A stretch of 64,000 nucleotides of DNA from Delftia tsuruhatensis (lineage in GTDB: Bacteria > Pseudomonadota > Gammaproteobacteria > Burkholderiales > Burkholderiaceae_C), in contig NZ_LR813084.1 of NCBI RefSeq assembly GCF_903815225.1, forward strand, positions 2,956,501-3,020,500, written 5' to 3'. This document shows, piece after piece, positions 8,261 to 16,379 of this stretch. The translations under genes and the position numbers were made by a program. Within the stretch, counting starts at the first letter, position 1. Every line of letters starts with the position of its first letter. The notes below the pieces were generated by a model, which made no database searches, had not been told where the DNA came from, and saw only the letters and a program-made list of their open reading frames with translations.

Positions 8261-9475
8261 TCAGGCGGTGGCTGTCACAGGGGCCGTGCGGGCTCCGCGC
8301 TCACGTGCCTGGCGCGAAGCCAGCAGGCCCAGTGCCCACATGGCGGCACCCGCCAGCAGCGCGACCATGAAGGAGACGCGTGCGCCCCAGAGATCCGTGG
8401 CCCAGCCGGCTGCCGCGGCGCCCAGTGCCACACCCATGGCCAGGCCGGTCAACAGCCAGGTCATGCCTTCGGTCAGGCGCTGATGGGGCACCTGCTGCTC
8501 CACCAGCCCCATGGCCACCGTGATGGTGGGCCCGAAGGTGATGCCGGCCAGCAGCACGGCCAGCGTCAGCGTGAACACATTGGTCGCCAGCAGCAGGGGC
8601 ACGGCCGTGATGCAGACCGAGGCCCCCACCCAGGCGATCTGCCGGTGCAAGGGCGCCCGCAGGTGCAGCGTGCCGAACACCAGTCCCATCACGCAGGATC
8701 CCAGTGCGTAGAAGGACAGCACGATGCTGGCAGCGGCCGGCTGGCCCTGCTGCGCGGCGAAGGCCACACTGGCCACATCGATGGTTCCGACGATGATGCC
8801 CTGCGCCAGCATGAAAAGCGCCAGGGTACGGACCACGGGATGGCGGGCCAGGGACTGCTGGCGAACGCCTTGCGGTGCTCCGTCCACGGGTGGCTCGGTA
8901 CGGCGCTGGGCCACGAACAAGGCCACGCCCACCAGCAGCAGCAGCGAGGCCGCCAGGGGGCCGGCCTCAGGGAACAGCACCATGCTCAGCCCCACGGACA
9001 GGGGCGGGCCGACGATGAAGCAGACGTCGTCGAGCACGGCCTCCAGTGCATAGGCGGTCTGCAGTTGCGGCGTGCCGCGCAGCAGCACCGTCCAGCGTGC
9101 GCGAACCATGGCCGGCATGCTGGGCAGGGCGCCCACCAGGGCGGCCAGCACCAGCAGCAGCCATGCCGGCCCCTGCCAACGGGCGCAGGCCAGCAGGGCG
9201 AACATGGCCGTTGCGCTGATCGCCGCTGCCCAGGGCAGTACCTTGCGCTGGCCATGGCGGTCCACGAGGGCCGAGATGCGCGGCGCCAGCAAGGCGATGG
9301 ACAGTGCAAAGCAGGCGGCAACCGCGCCGGCCAGCGTGTAGGCGCCTCGCTGCTGCGACAGCATGGTGATCAGGCCGATGCCCGTCATGGAAAGCGGCAG
9401 GCGGGCCAGGAGCCCGGCCAGCACGAAGGCGGCCGTGCCGGGCAGGGTGAACAGCTGGCGGTAGGCTTGGAACAT
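8261..9475 (-). CDS. MFS transporter, 12-TMS
   Basis: A 404-residue major facilitator transporter with about 12 membrane helices. The first helix region reads FVLAGLLARLPLSMTGIGLITML, and the loop 2-3 motif is degenerate (PRISALVDRHGQRKVLP). It resembles the sugar/drug efflux members often annotated as YfcJ-like or 'MFS transporter' next to a TetR regulator. The substrate is not indicated. It is divergent from the TetR gene at 9597, and two copies of a 17-bp operator lie between them, which strongly suggests TetR control. Confidence 0.88.
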   Translation of the reverse strand: MFQAYRQLFTLPGTAAFVLAGLLARLPLSMTGIGLITMLSQQRGAYTLAGAVAACFALSIALLAPRISALVDRHGQRKVLPWAAAISATAMFALLACARWQGPAWLLLVLAALVGALPSMPAMVRARWTVLLRGTPQLQTAYALEAVLDDVCFIVGPPLSVGLSMVLFPEAGPLAASLLLLVGVALFVAQRRTEPPVDGAPQGVRQQSLARHPVVRTLALFMLAQGIIVGTIDVASVAFAAQQGQPAAASIVLSFYALGSCVMGLVFGTLHLRAPLHRQIAWVGASVCITAVPLLLATNVFTLTLAVLLAGITFGPTITVAMGLVEQQVPHQRLTEGMTWLLTGLAMGVALGAAAAGWATDLWGARVSFMVALLAGAAMWALGLLASRQARERGARTAPVTATA

Positions 9476-9508
9476 GGAAACCTCGGAGAGCGGGGAGCCG
9501 CTGCAGTC

Positions 9509-9525
9509 ACATACGCGGCGTATGT
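9509..9525. promoter_or_regulatory. TetR operator copy 1 (17-bp perfect palindrome)
   Basis: The sequence acatacgcggcgtatgt is a perfect 8-1-8 palindrome in the gap between the MFS exporter and the TetR gene. A second copy with the same outer half-sites lies 57 bp away, centre to centre. It sits 34-50 nt upstream of the exporter start, where it could cover that promoter. Confidence 0.7.
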
Positions 9526-9565
9526 CAGCGATTCTACGGGCTGTGCATGACGCCCGGTATCATTG

Positions 9566-9582
9566 GCATACGTTTTGTATGT
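9566..9582. promoter_or_regulatory. TetR operator copy 2
   Basis: The sequence gcatacgttttgtatgt shares the CATACG...GTATGT framework with copy 1 at 9509-9525 and has the same 17-bp length. It lies just 14 nt upstream of the TetR start at 9597, which suggests autorepression. Confidence 0.65.
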
Positions 9583-9596
9583 GAATGGAGCATGCC

Positions 9597-10190
9597 ATGC
9601 GCAAGAGCCGGGCCAGCATGATCGAGGAGACACGCGCCAAGCTCGTGCGGGCCGCGCGCGAGGCCTTTGGCCGCCATGGCTATGCCCAGGCCTCGATGGA
9701 CGAGCTGACGGCCAGCGCGGGGCTGACGCGCGGCGCGCTGTACCACCACTTCGGTGGCAAGCCGGGGCTGCTGGCGGCGGTCGTGGCCCAGATGGATGCC
9801 GAGATGGACGCGCGCCTGGAGCAGGTGCTGGCCGACCATGCGGATCCCTGGGAGGGGTTTCTCGCCTATTGCCGCGCCTATCTGGCCATGGCGCAGGAGG
9901 CCGAGATACGGCGCATCGTCCTGCAGGACGCGCGTGCCGTGCTCACGGGCACGGACCAGGGCGAGCAGCACCGGCACTGCATCGCTTTCGTGGCAGGCTA
10001 CCTGGAGCAGCTCATGGAGCGCGGCGTGATCGTGCGCGCCAGTGCGCTGGCGATGTCTCGCCTGCTCAATGGTTGCCTGGTGGAGTCCGCGTTCTGGATC
10101 GCCGAGGAAGATGCGCCCGCCGAACGCCTGCAGGAGGCCATGCAGGCGTTGGAGCTGACGCTGGGCGCATGGAAAATTCCCACGCCCTGA
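9597..10190 (+). CDS. TetR/AcrR family transcriptional regulator
   Basis: A 197-residue TetR-type repressor with the N-terminal helix-turn-helix (about residues 10-55: ARLVRAAREAF-like helix, then LTASAGLTRGALYHHFGGK). A variable ligand-binding domain follows. Two in-frame ATGs are close together (9585 and 9597); I prefer 9597 because ggag at 9586-9589 is well spaced for it. It is divergent from the MFS transporter and flanked by two 17-bp operators, so it probably represses both the pump and itself. Confidence 0.9.
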   Translation: MRKSRASMIEETRAKLVRAAREAFGRHGYAQASMDELTASAGLTRGALYHHFGGKPGLLAAVVAQMDAEMDARLEQVLADHADPWEGFLAYCRAYLAMAQEAEIRRIVLQDARAVLTGTDQGEQHRHCIAFVAGYLEQLMERGVIVRASALAMSRLLNGCLVESAFWIAEEDAPAERLQEAMQALELTLGAWKIPTP

Positions 10191-10226
10191 AGTGGCGGGC
10201 ATGGCGCGCTCCTTCGCCGGGCCCGG

Positions 10227-11087
10227 TCAGCGGTACTTGGACTCCAGCGCGTCCCACGAAGGCTTGCCGACCAGGCGCTGGCGTTCGGCGAAGGGCGCCA
10301 CCACCGCAGGATCCTCGTGCACCTTGCGCTCGTGGCGCAACTGGCCCAGCGCCTTCTGCATGCCGGCCAGGGCGCCCTGCAGCGCGGCGTTGGCGTAGAG
10401 CACGAAGCCGTAGCCCAGGTCGGCCAGTTCGTCGGCGTCGGTGATGGGGGTCTTGCCGCCGATGACCATGTTCATGAGCTGGGGCGTGGTCAGGCGCCGC
10501 GGCAGCGCGCGGATCTCCTCGGCCTGGGTCACGGCCTCGACGAAGAGGATGTCGGCGCCGGCCTCGGCAAAGCGCTGGGCGCGCTCGACGGCGGCCTCGA
10601 AACCCTGCGTGGCGCAGGCATCGGTGCGGGCCATGACCAGCGTGCCCTGGTCGCGGCGTGCGTCCACGGCGGCCTTGATCTTGCCCAGCATCTCCTCCGT
10701 GGAAATCACTTCCTTGCCGTTGAAATGGCCGCAGCGCTTGGGGCTGATCTGGTCCTCGATCTGGATGCAGTCGGCGCCTGCGCGCTCCAGCGTGCGCACG
10801 GCGTGATAGGTATTGAGCGCGTTGCCGAAGCCCGTGTCGGCGTCGACGATCAGCGGCAGCTCCACGGCATCGCGGATGCGTGCCGTGTGATCGGCGATGT
10901 CGGTCAGGCCCATGAAGGCCTGGTCGGGCAGGCCGAACCACATGTTGGTGACGCCGGCGCCGGTGACATAGATGGCCTCGAAGCCGAGATCGGCCACGAC
11001 GCGTGCGGACAGGGCATTGAATGCGCCGGGCACAAGCACGCCGCGGCGCGCTTCGGCCAGGGCCTTGAGTTGTTGCTTGGTGTTCAT
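10227..11087 (-). CDS. isocitrate lyase/PEP mutase family enzyme (2-methylisocitrate or dimethylmalate lyase-like)
   Basis: A 286-residue TIM-barrel carbon-carbon lyase of the isocitrate lyase/phosphoenolpyruvate mutase superfamily. Metal-binding acids are visible in VDADTGFGN (D82, D84) and IEDQ (E111, D112). The active-site loop KRCGH is at residues 117-121, with the catalytic Cys119. Length fits 2-methylisocitrate lyase (PrpB, about 296) and 2,3-dimethylmalate lyase. Carboxyphosphonoenolpyruvate mutase-like annotation is also possible. It is the third gene of an operon behind two Bug receptors and a sigma-54 promoter. The exact substrate is unknown; cleavage of an imported branched dicarboxylate or tricarboxylate is my inference. 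Confidence 0.87.
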   Translation of the reverse strand: MNTKQQLKALAEARRGVLVPGAFNALSARVVADLGFEAIYVTGAGVTNMWFGLPDQAFMGLTDIADHTARIRDAVELPLIVDADTGFGNALNTYHAVRTLERAGADCIQIEDQISPKRCGHFNGKEVISTEEMLGKIKAAVDARRDQGTLVMARTDACATQGFEAAVERAQRFAEAGADILFVEAVTQAEEIRALPRRLTTPQLMNMVIGGKTPITDADELADLGYGFVLYANAALQGALAGMQKALGQLRHERKVHEDPAVVAPFAERQRLVGKPSWDALESKYR

Positions 11088-11129
11088 GTGCGGTGGTGTC
11101 GGAGAAAGTAGGAAAGAGAGGCGGCTGGC

Positions 11130-12134
11130 TCAGTCCAGCGTGATGTTGGCGTTCTTGATGACCGGGCCCCACTTGGCGCGCTCGGCTTCAATGAATTTGC
11201 CGTAGGCCTGGGGCGTGCCGCCCATGACCACGCCGCCCGTGTCCTCGATCATGGCGCGCACTTGCGCGTCCTTGAGCGCTTCGTTCACGGCCTTGTTCAG
11301 GCGCTCGATCACGGCGGGCGGGGTGCTGGCCGGCGCGATCATGCCCAGCCAGTTGTAGGACTCGAAGCCCTTGATGCCCGCCTCGTCCAGCGTGGGCACG
11401 TCGGGCAGCACCTTCAGGCGCTGCCTGCTGGAAACGGCCAGTGCCTTGACCTTGTCGCCCTGGATGGCGGGCAGGGCCGCGTAGCCCATCTCGAACATGA
11501 AGGCCAGATGGCCACCCATCAGGTCGGTGGCCGCCAGCGCGCCGCCCTTGTAGGGCACGTGGACCATGTCCGTGCGCGTCTGGAAGGCCAGCAGCTCGCC
11601 CGACAGGTGGTGGGCGCCACCCACGCCTGACGAGCCATAGGTCAGCGTGCCCGGCCTGGCCTTGGCCGCCGCGACCAGCTCGGCCACGGTCTTGAACGGC
11701 TGGTTGGGCGCGGTCGTCAGGATCAGCGGCGCCTCTTCGATCAGGATGACGGGCTGCAGGTCGCGCGCGGCGTTGTAGGGCAGCTTTTTCATCAGCAGGG
11801 GGTTGGTCACCAGCGGGCCCGGCGAGCCGAAGCCGAAGGTGTGGCCGTCGCTGGCCTTGGCAATGGCATCGGTGCCCGTCACGCCGCCCGCGCCGCCGCG
11901 GTTGTCGATGACGATGGGCTGGCCCAGGCTTTGCCCCAACCTGTCCGCGATCTTGCGGGCGCGCGTGTCGGCAAAGCCACCGGCCGCATAAGGCACGATG
12001 AGCTTGATGGGCCGCGAGGGCCAGGAGTCCGCGCCCTGGGCGCGGGCGGCGGCGGGTGCACCGAGCAGTGCGGCGGCCATGGCGGCCGCAGCCAGGGCCA
12101 TGCCCGGCTGGAGGATGTTGCGGCGGGTGTGCAT
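11130..12134 (-). CDS. Bug family tripartite tricarboxylate transporter substrate-binding protein
   Basis: A 334-residue periplasmic receptor. The N-terminus is a signal peptide (MHTRRNILQPGMALAAAAMA... ending near ARAQG, about residue 33). The Bug core follows: WPSRPIKLIVPYAAGG, then IVIDNRGGAGGVTGTDAIAKA, then HVPYKGGALAATDLMGG. These proteins deliver carboxylates to TctA/TctB-type membrane partners, which are not encoded in this window. The ATG at 12134 is chosen because it starts the signal peptide. It lies 41 nt after another Bug gene and 42 nt before the lyase gene, all in one likely operon. Confidence 0.93.
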   Translation of the reverse strand: MHTRRNILQPGMALAAAAMAAALLGAPAAARAQGADSWPSRPIKLIVPYAAGGFADTRARKIADRLGQSLGQPIVIDNRGGAGGVTGTDAIAKASDGHTFGFGSPGPLVTNPLLMKKLPYNAARDLQPVILIEEAPLILTTAPNQPFKTVAELVAAAKARPGTLTYGSSGVGGAHHLSGELLAFQTRTDMVHVPYKGGALAATDLMGGHLAFMFEMGYAALPAIQGDKVKALAVSSRQRLKVLPDVPTLDEAGIKGFESYNWLGMIAPASTPPAVIERLNKAVNEALKDAQVRAMIEDTGGVVMGGTPQAYGKFIEAERAKWGPVIKNANITLD

Positions 12135-12175
12135 GGTGTCTCCTTGGGAAAGGGATGATGGTGCCGAGGGGCGCC

Positions 12176-13177
12176 TCACTTTTCCTGCATGTTCGCGGCC
12201 TTGACGATCTCGCCCAGGCGCTTGCGTTCGGTGTCGGTGAACTTCACGAATTCGGCCCGCGTGCCGCCAATGGGCTCGATCCCCAGGCCCTTGAGCTTGT
12301 CGACGGTGGCAGGCTCCTTCATGGCCTTGTCCACGGCGGCCGCCAGCCTGTCCAGGATGGCGTCGGGCGTGCCCCTGGGCGCATGGATGCCGGCCCAGTG
12401 CGCGATCTGCAGATCGGCGAAGCCCTGCTCCACGGCAGTGGACAGCTGCGGGTAGGCCGAGATGCGCTGGGTCCAGGTGGTCGCCAGGGCCTTGAACTTG
12501 CCTTCGTTGATGATGTGGGGCAAGGCGATGATGCTGGCCTCCGAGGTGCCCTCCACCTGGCCGCCGAGCACCGCCGTCGTGCTCTCGGAGCCGCTCTTGT
12601 ATGGAACGGGTTGCAGCTTCGCTCCGTACTTCACGTTCAGCATCTCGGCCACGAAATGCGGCGTGCTGCCCGTGCCTGCGGTGGCGAAGTTGAAGCCCTG
12701 GCCCTTCTTGGACGCTTCGACGAAATCGCGCAGGTTCTGGTAGGGCGCGTTCTTGGGAACGACGATCACCGAGGGCGCCAGGCCGATCATGGCCACCGGC
12801 ACCAGGGCATCGTCCTTGAACGGCATGCTCTTCTTGATCATGCTGTTGGAGATCACGCCCGCCGCGCTCACCAGGAAGGTATAGCCATCGGGTTGGGCCT
12901 TGGCCACGATGTCGGCACCGACCGTGCCGCCGGCGCCAGGGCGGTTGTCGATGACCACGGGCTGGCCCAGGATCCTGGAGGCGCCTTCCGCAGCCGAACG
13001 TGCCATCAGGTCATTGGCACCGCCCGCCGAAAACGGCACGACCAGGCGGATGGGGCGCACAGGCCAGGCGTCGGCCGCATGCGCCGGGAAGGCGCCGGCC
13101 ACGCCGGCCAGGGGCAGCGTGGCTGCCAGCAGGCTGGCCAGGGCGGTGCGGCGGGGCATGCGCAAGGGATGGATCAT
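12176..13177 (-). CDS. Bug family tripartite tricarboxylate transporter substrate-binding protein
   Basis: A 333-residue periplasmic solute receptor with a signal peptide (MIHPLRMPRRTALASLLAAT..., cleavage probably after AHA near residue 34). The Bug signature is WPVRPIRLVVPFSAGGAND, VVIDNRPGAGGTVGADIVAKA and PVPYKSGSESTTAVLGG. The ATG at 13177 is preceded by an aggag site. First gene of the operon with a second, divergent Bug receptor and the isocitrate-lyase-family enzyme. A sigma-54 promoter lies 47 nt upstream. Two tandem receptors suggest either two ligands or specialised sensing and transport roles. Confidence 0.93.
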   Translation of the reverse strand: MIHPLRMPRRTALASLLAATLPLAGVAGAFPAHAADAWPVRPIRLVVPFSAGGANDLMARSAAEGASRILGQPVVIDNRPGAGGTVGADIVAKAQPDGYTFLVSAAGVISNSMIKKSMPFKDDALVPVAMIGLAPSVIVVPKNAPYQNLRDFVEASKKGQGFNFATAGTGSTPHFVAEMLNVKYGAKLQPVPYKSGSESTTAVLGGQVEGTSEASIIALPHIINEGKFKALATTWTQRISAYPQLSTAVEQGFADLQIAHWAGIHAPRGTPDAILDRLAAAVDKAMKEPATVDKLKGLGIEPIGGTRAEFVKFTDTERKRLGEIVKAANMQEK

Positions 13178-13223
13178 GGAGTCTCCTGGGGATACTTGAA
13201 GCAATTGAAACGCCGCCGGTGAT

Positions 13224-13239
13224 TGCAAGCACCATGCCA
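13224..13239 (-). promoter_or_regulatory. sigma-54 (-24/-12) promoter of the Bug-Bug-lyase operon
   Basis: Read on the minus strand the element is TGGCATG-gtgc-TTGCA, matching the RpoN consensus TGGCACG-N4-TTGCA except for one base. The GG and GC doublets are 10 nt apart, as required. It ends 47 nt before the start codon of the first Bug gene. The divergent gene encodes a sigma-54 activator, and the same element with the same spacing occurs at 22230-22245. Confidence 0.87.
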
Positions 13240-13247
13240 TCCAATCA

Positions 13248-13261
13248 AAGGGTAAACCCTT
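13248..13261. promoter_or_regulatory. 14-bp dyad just upstream of the sigma-54 promoter
   Basis: The sequence aagggtaaaccctt is a perfect 6-2-6 inverted repeat. It lies 9 nt upstream of the -24 box and between the divergent activator gene and the Bug operon. Activator sites for sigma-54 promoters are usually further away, so this could be an autoregulatory site of the activator, or a site for another factor. Confidence 0.4.
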
Positions 13262-13372
13262 GTAATTGCAAATCATTGATTCCATTGATTTTTTGAAGCC
13301 ATATCGCTTGTGCTGGGGGAGTGGGGGGGGGTCTGCGCTGCGCGACGTTGCAGGAATGAAATAATCGGTTGC

Positions 13373-15391
13373 ATGAATGAGTCAGGCAACGCACCCCCAC
13401 CTGCATCTTCCTCACGACCGGCCAGAGGACCGCGCGCCGGCTGGCCCCGTGTCGTCACCGTGGGGCGCCATCGCATCGGCCGCGTGCTGGAACGCATGTC
13501 CCTCGCCGTGGAGGATCAGGTGCGCGTGGAGCATGTCAGTGCTGCCTTCGATGACGCCGTCCAGGCCGTGCGCGCGCTGGAGGCGGGCGGTCCCATCGAC
13601 GCCCTGGTCGTGGCCGGGGCCAGCGGCGCCTGGGTGCGCGAGCGCGTCGACATTCCCGTGGTCATGATCGAGGTGCGCGGCTTCGACCTGCTGCATGCGC
13701 TGGCCAGCGCGCGAGCGTTGGCGCAGGCGAACGGAACGCCGCGCATCGGCCTGGTGTCGTTCGATCATCCCTCGCCCCACCTGGCCCGTTTCGACGCGCT
13801 GTTCGGTGCCGACATCGCGCAGTTCAGCTACCACGGGCCCGAGGATGCGCAGGCCTGCGTGCGAGCCCTGCAGGCCGCCGGGGTGGGCGCCGTGGTCGCG
13901 CCGGGGCTGGTGGCCGACCTGGCCGAGCAGGCCGGCATTCCCAGCGTGCTGCTCTACTCGGATGGCGCCGTGCTGCAGGCCCTGCACGATGCCGTGCTGC
14001 TGGCGCGCCACCGCCATGCGGAACGCACGCGCCATCAGCGGCTGGAGACCGTGCTGGGGCAGTTGCAGGACGGAGTGGTTGCCGTGGATCCGCAAGGGTG
14101 CATCCAGGCCTTGAATCCCACCATGGCCGGGCTGCTGGGCGCACCGTCCGGGCAATTGCACGGACGGCCGCTCGATGAGGTGGCTCCCCCGCTGGCCTGG
14201 AACCAGGCGCTGGAGCCCGAGGGCAGCGAGGAAGTGGTACAGCTGGCCATGCGTACCCTGGTCGTGCGGCGCGCGCCCATCGTCGAAAACGGACAGCTGA
14301 CAGGCGCCTTGCTGGTGTGCCGCGATCCGGCCATCATCCAGCGCGCCGACCGTCACCTGCGCGCCAACCGCAGCCTGCGCGGCGCAGGCGTGCGCTGGCG
14401 CATAGAAGACTATGCAGGCGAGAGCGAAGCAGCGCAGCGCGTGCGCCGGCTGGCCCGCCAGTTCGCGGCCAGCGATGCCACGGTGCTCATCCAGGGAGAC
14501 AGCGGCACGGGCAAGGAATTGCTGGCCCAGGGCATGCACCGTGCCAGTCGGCGTGCGGCCCAGCCCTTCCTGGCCGTCAATTGCGCGGCGCTGAGCGAGA
14601 GCCTGCTGGAGAGCGAGCTCTTCGGCTATGACGAGGGCGCCTTCACGGGCGCGAGGCGCGGCGGCAAGACCGGCCTGATCGAGGCGGCCCACACGGGCAC
14701 CCTGTTCCTGGACGAGATCGGCGACATGCCGCTGGCATTGCAGTCGCGGCTGTTGCGCGTGCTGCAGGAGCGCGAGGTGCTGCGCGTAGGCTCCACCATG
14801 CCCGTGCCCGTGGACCTGCGCATCGTCGCCGCCACCCATGCCGATCTGGCGGCCCTGGTCGAGAGCGGGGGCTTTCGCCGGGATCTGTTCTACCGCCTGG
14901 CCGTTCTGCGCCTGGCCATGCCCTCGCTGCATGAACGCGGACCCGCCGATGTGCAGGCAATGGCGCGAGCCATGCTGGCGAGGCGGATGCGTACACTGTC
15001 GCTGCAGTCCGAGGGGAAGGCGCTGGAACACTTGCTGGCAGCCCTGCTGGAGCTGGCGGCAGGCCACCGCTGGCCCGGCAATGCGCGTGAACTCGACAAC
15101 TGGGTGGAGCGTCTGCTGGCCTGCCGCCAAGACCTGTGCGACGGCGAGGGCCGTGCGGACCTGGCCCGGTTGCGGGAGCTGTTTCCCGAATGCGGCCAGG
15201 CCGCTCCCGGCCTGCCGCAGGCACTGCCAGCGCAGCAAAGGCAGTTGCAACTGCGCGAGGCCCGGCGCGATGCCGACCGTCAGCGCGTGCGCGAGGTGCT
15301 GGAGCAGGTGCGGGGCGACCAGCGCAGCGCCTGTGAGATCCTGGGCATCAGCCGGGCCACGCTGTGGCGCAGGCTCAGGGTGCCGGACTGA
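13373..15391 (+). CDS. sigma-54-dependent transcriptional activator, PrpR type
   Basis: A 672-residue enhancer-binding protein. The N-terminal PrpR-type sensory domain (about 25-212) is followed by a short PAS-like segment (about 220-320). The AAA+ domain has Walker A GDSGTGKE at 375-382, an intact sigma-54 contact loop GAFTGA at 422-427 and Walker [11 protein letters not shown] at 442-451. A Fis-type helix-turn-helix closes the protein (about 650-670, [16 protein letters not shown]). PrpR homologues sense 2-methylcitrate-like acids. It is divergent from the Bug-Bug-lyase operon, whose promoter is sigma-54 type. It probably also controls the Bug-acnD-prpF operon. The ATG at 13373 starts the family-like sequence. 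Confidence 0.93.
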   Translation: MNESGNAPPPASSSRPARGPRAGWPRVVTVGRHRIGRVLERMSLAVEDQVRVEHVSAAFDDAVQAVRALEAGGPIDALVVAGASGAWVRERVDIPVVMIEVRGFDLLHALASARALAQANGTPRIGLVSFDHPSPHLARFDALFGADIAQFSYHGPEDAQACVRALQAAGVGAVVAPGLVADLAEQAGIPSVLLYSDGAVLQALHDAVLLARHRHAERTRHQRLETVLGQLQDGVVAVDPQGCIQALNPTMAGLLGAPSGQLHGRPLDEVAPPLAWNQALEPEGSEEVVQLAMRTLVVRRAPIVENGQLTGALLVCRDPAIIQRADRHLRANRSLRGAGVRWRIEDYAGESEAAQRVRRLARQFAASDATVLIQGDSGTGKELLAQGMHRASRRAAQPFLAVNCAALSESLLESELFGYDEGAFTGARRGGKTGLIEAAHTGTLFLDEIGDMPLALQSRLLRVLQEREVLRVGSTMPVPVDLRIVAATHADLAALVESGGFRRDLFYRLAVLRLAMPSLHERGPADVQAMARAMLARRMRTLSLQSEGKALEHLLAALLELAAGHRWPGNARELDNWVERLLACRQDLCDGEGRADLARLRELFPECGQAAPGLPQALPAQQRQLQLREARRDADRQRVREVLEQVRGDQRSACEILGISRATLWRRLRVPD

Positions 15392-16312
15392 TCAGGGCGC
15401 TTGGCGGCCTAGCCGCAGGGCCAGGAAGTCGATGAGCACGCGCAGCTTGAGCGGCAGGTGGCGCGTGGGGGAGTGGAGAACCCAGAGCTGGCCGCTGTAG
15501 TTGGGCAGAAAGCTCCACTCGGGCAGCACCTGGACGATGCGGCCCTCGCGTAGTGCCTCCTGCGCCGTGAAGCGCGGCAGGCTGGCGATGCCGATGTGGT
15601 GCAGCACGGCGTCCAGCCGCACTCCCGTATGGTTGGCTGCATAGCGGCCGCGCACGGCCACGGTGACGGTCTTGCCATGCGCGCGCAGCTTCCAGTGCGC
15701 GTCGCCCGGCTCCTCCCCCAGGTAGATGCAGCTGTGGGCCCGCAGGTCCAGCGGATGCACGGGCATGCCCTGCCGCGCCAGGTACTGCGGCGTGGCGCAC
15801 AGCAGATGGTCGATGTCCATCAGGTGGCGGCCCATGAGCCCCGGTGGTGGATGGTTGGTGATGCGTATGGCCAGGTCCACGGGATCGTCGATCAGGTCCA
15901 TGTAGCGGTCTTCCAGCCGCATCTGCACATCGACCTCGGGGTACAGGGCCAGGAACTCGGGCATGTGCGGGTGGACCACGGTGCGGCCCACGGCCTTGGG
16001 CACGCTGATGCGCACCAGGCCGCGCGGCCGGGCATCGTGCAGCAGCGAGGCGGCCATGACGGCCTGGGCGGCGCCCACCATGTCCAGGCAGCGTGCATGC
16101 ACCTCGCGGCCGGCCTCGCTCAGGCGCAGCTTGCGTGTGGTGCGTTCGAGCAAGCGCAGTCCGAGCGCCTTCTCGAGCCGGGCCACGCCGCGGCTGGTGG
16201 CCGAGGCAGAGCTGCCCAACTGGCGCGCGGCCTCGGAGAAGCTGCCGGTGTCCACCACCTTGACGAAGATGGCCATTTCGCTGAGCAGGGGCAGGGCTTG
16301 ATTTGTGCTCAC
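15392..16312 (-). CDS. LysR family transcriptional regulator
   Basis: A 306-residue LysR-type regulator with helix-turn-helix at about residues 12-70 (FVKVVDTGSFSEAARQL, then SASATSRGVARLEKALGLRLLER). The C-terminal effector domain is of the CrgA-like subgroup (DLAIRITNHPPPGLMGRHL). The start is GTG at 16310-16312. Its stop codon directly abuts the stop of the convergent sigma-54 activator with no gap. It is divergent from the serine/threonine dehydratase gene at 16380, separated by 67 nt, and probably regulates it. Confidence 0.93.
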   Translation of the reverse strand: MSTNQALPLLSEMAIFVKVVDTGSFSEAARQLGSSASATSRGVARLEKALGLRLLERTTRKLRLSEAGREVHARCLDMVGAAQAVMAASLLHDARPRGLVRISVPKAVGRTVVHPHMPEFLALYPEVDVQMRLEDRYMDLIDDPVDLAIRITNHPPPGLMGRHLMDIDHLLCATPQYLARQGMPVHPLDLRAHSCIYLGEEPGDAHWKLRAHGKTVTVAVRGRYAANHTGVRLDAVLHHIGIASLPRFTAQEALREGRIVQVLPEWSFLPNYSGQLWVLHSPTRHLPLKLRVLIDFLALRLGRQAP

Positions 16313-16379
16313 AATGCAAAGAATATTTGGAATGCCAGGGGATTATCGCGGCGGATGCCTGCTCCTACACTGCCCATCC

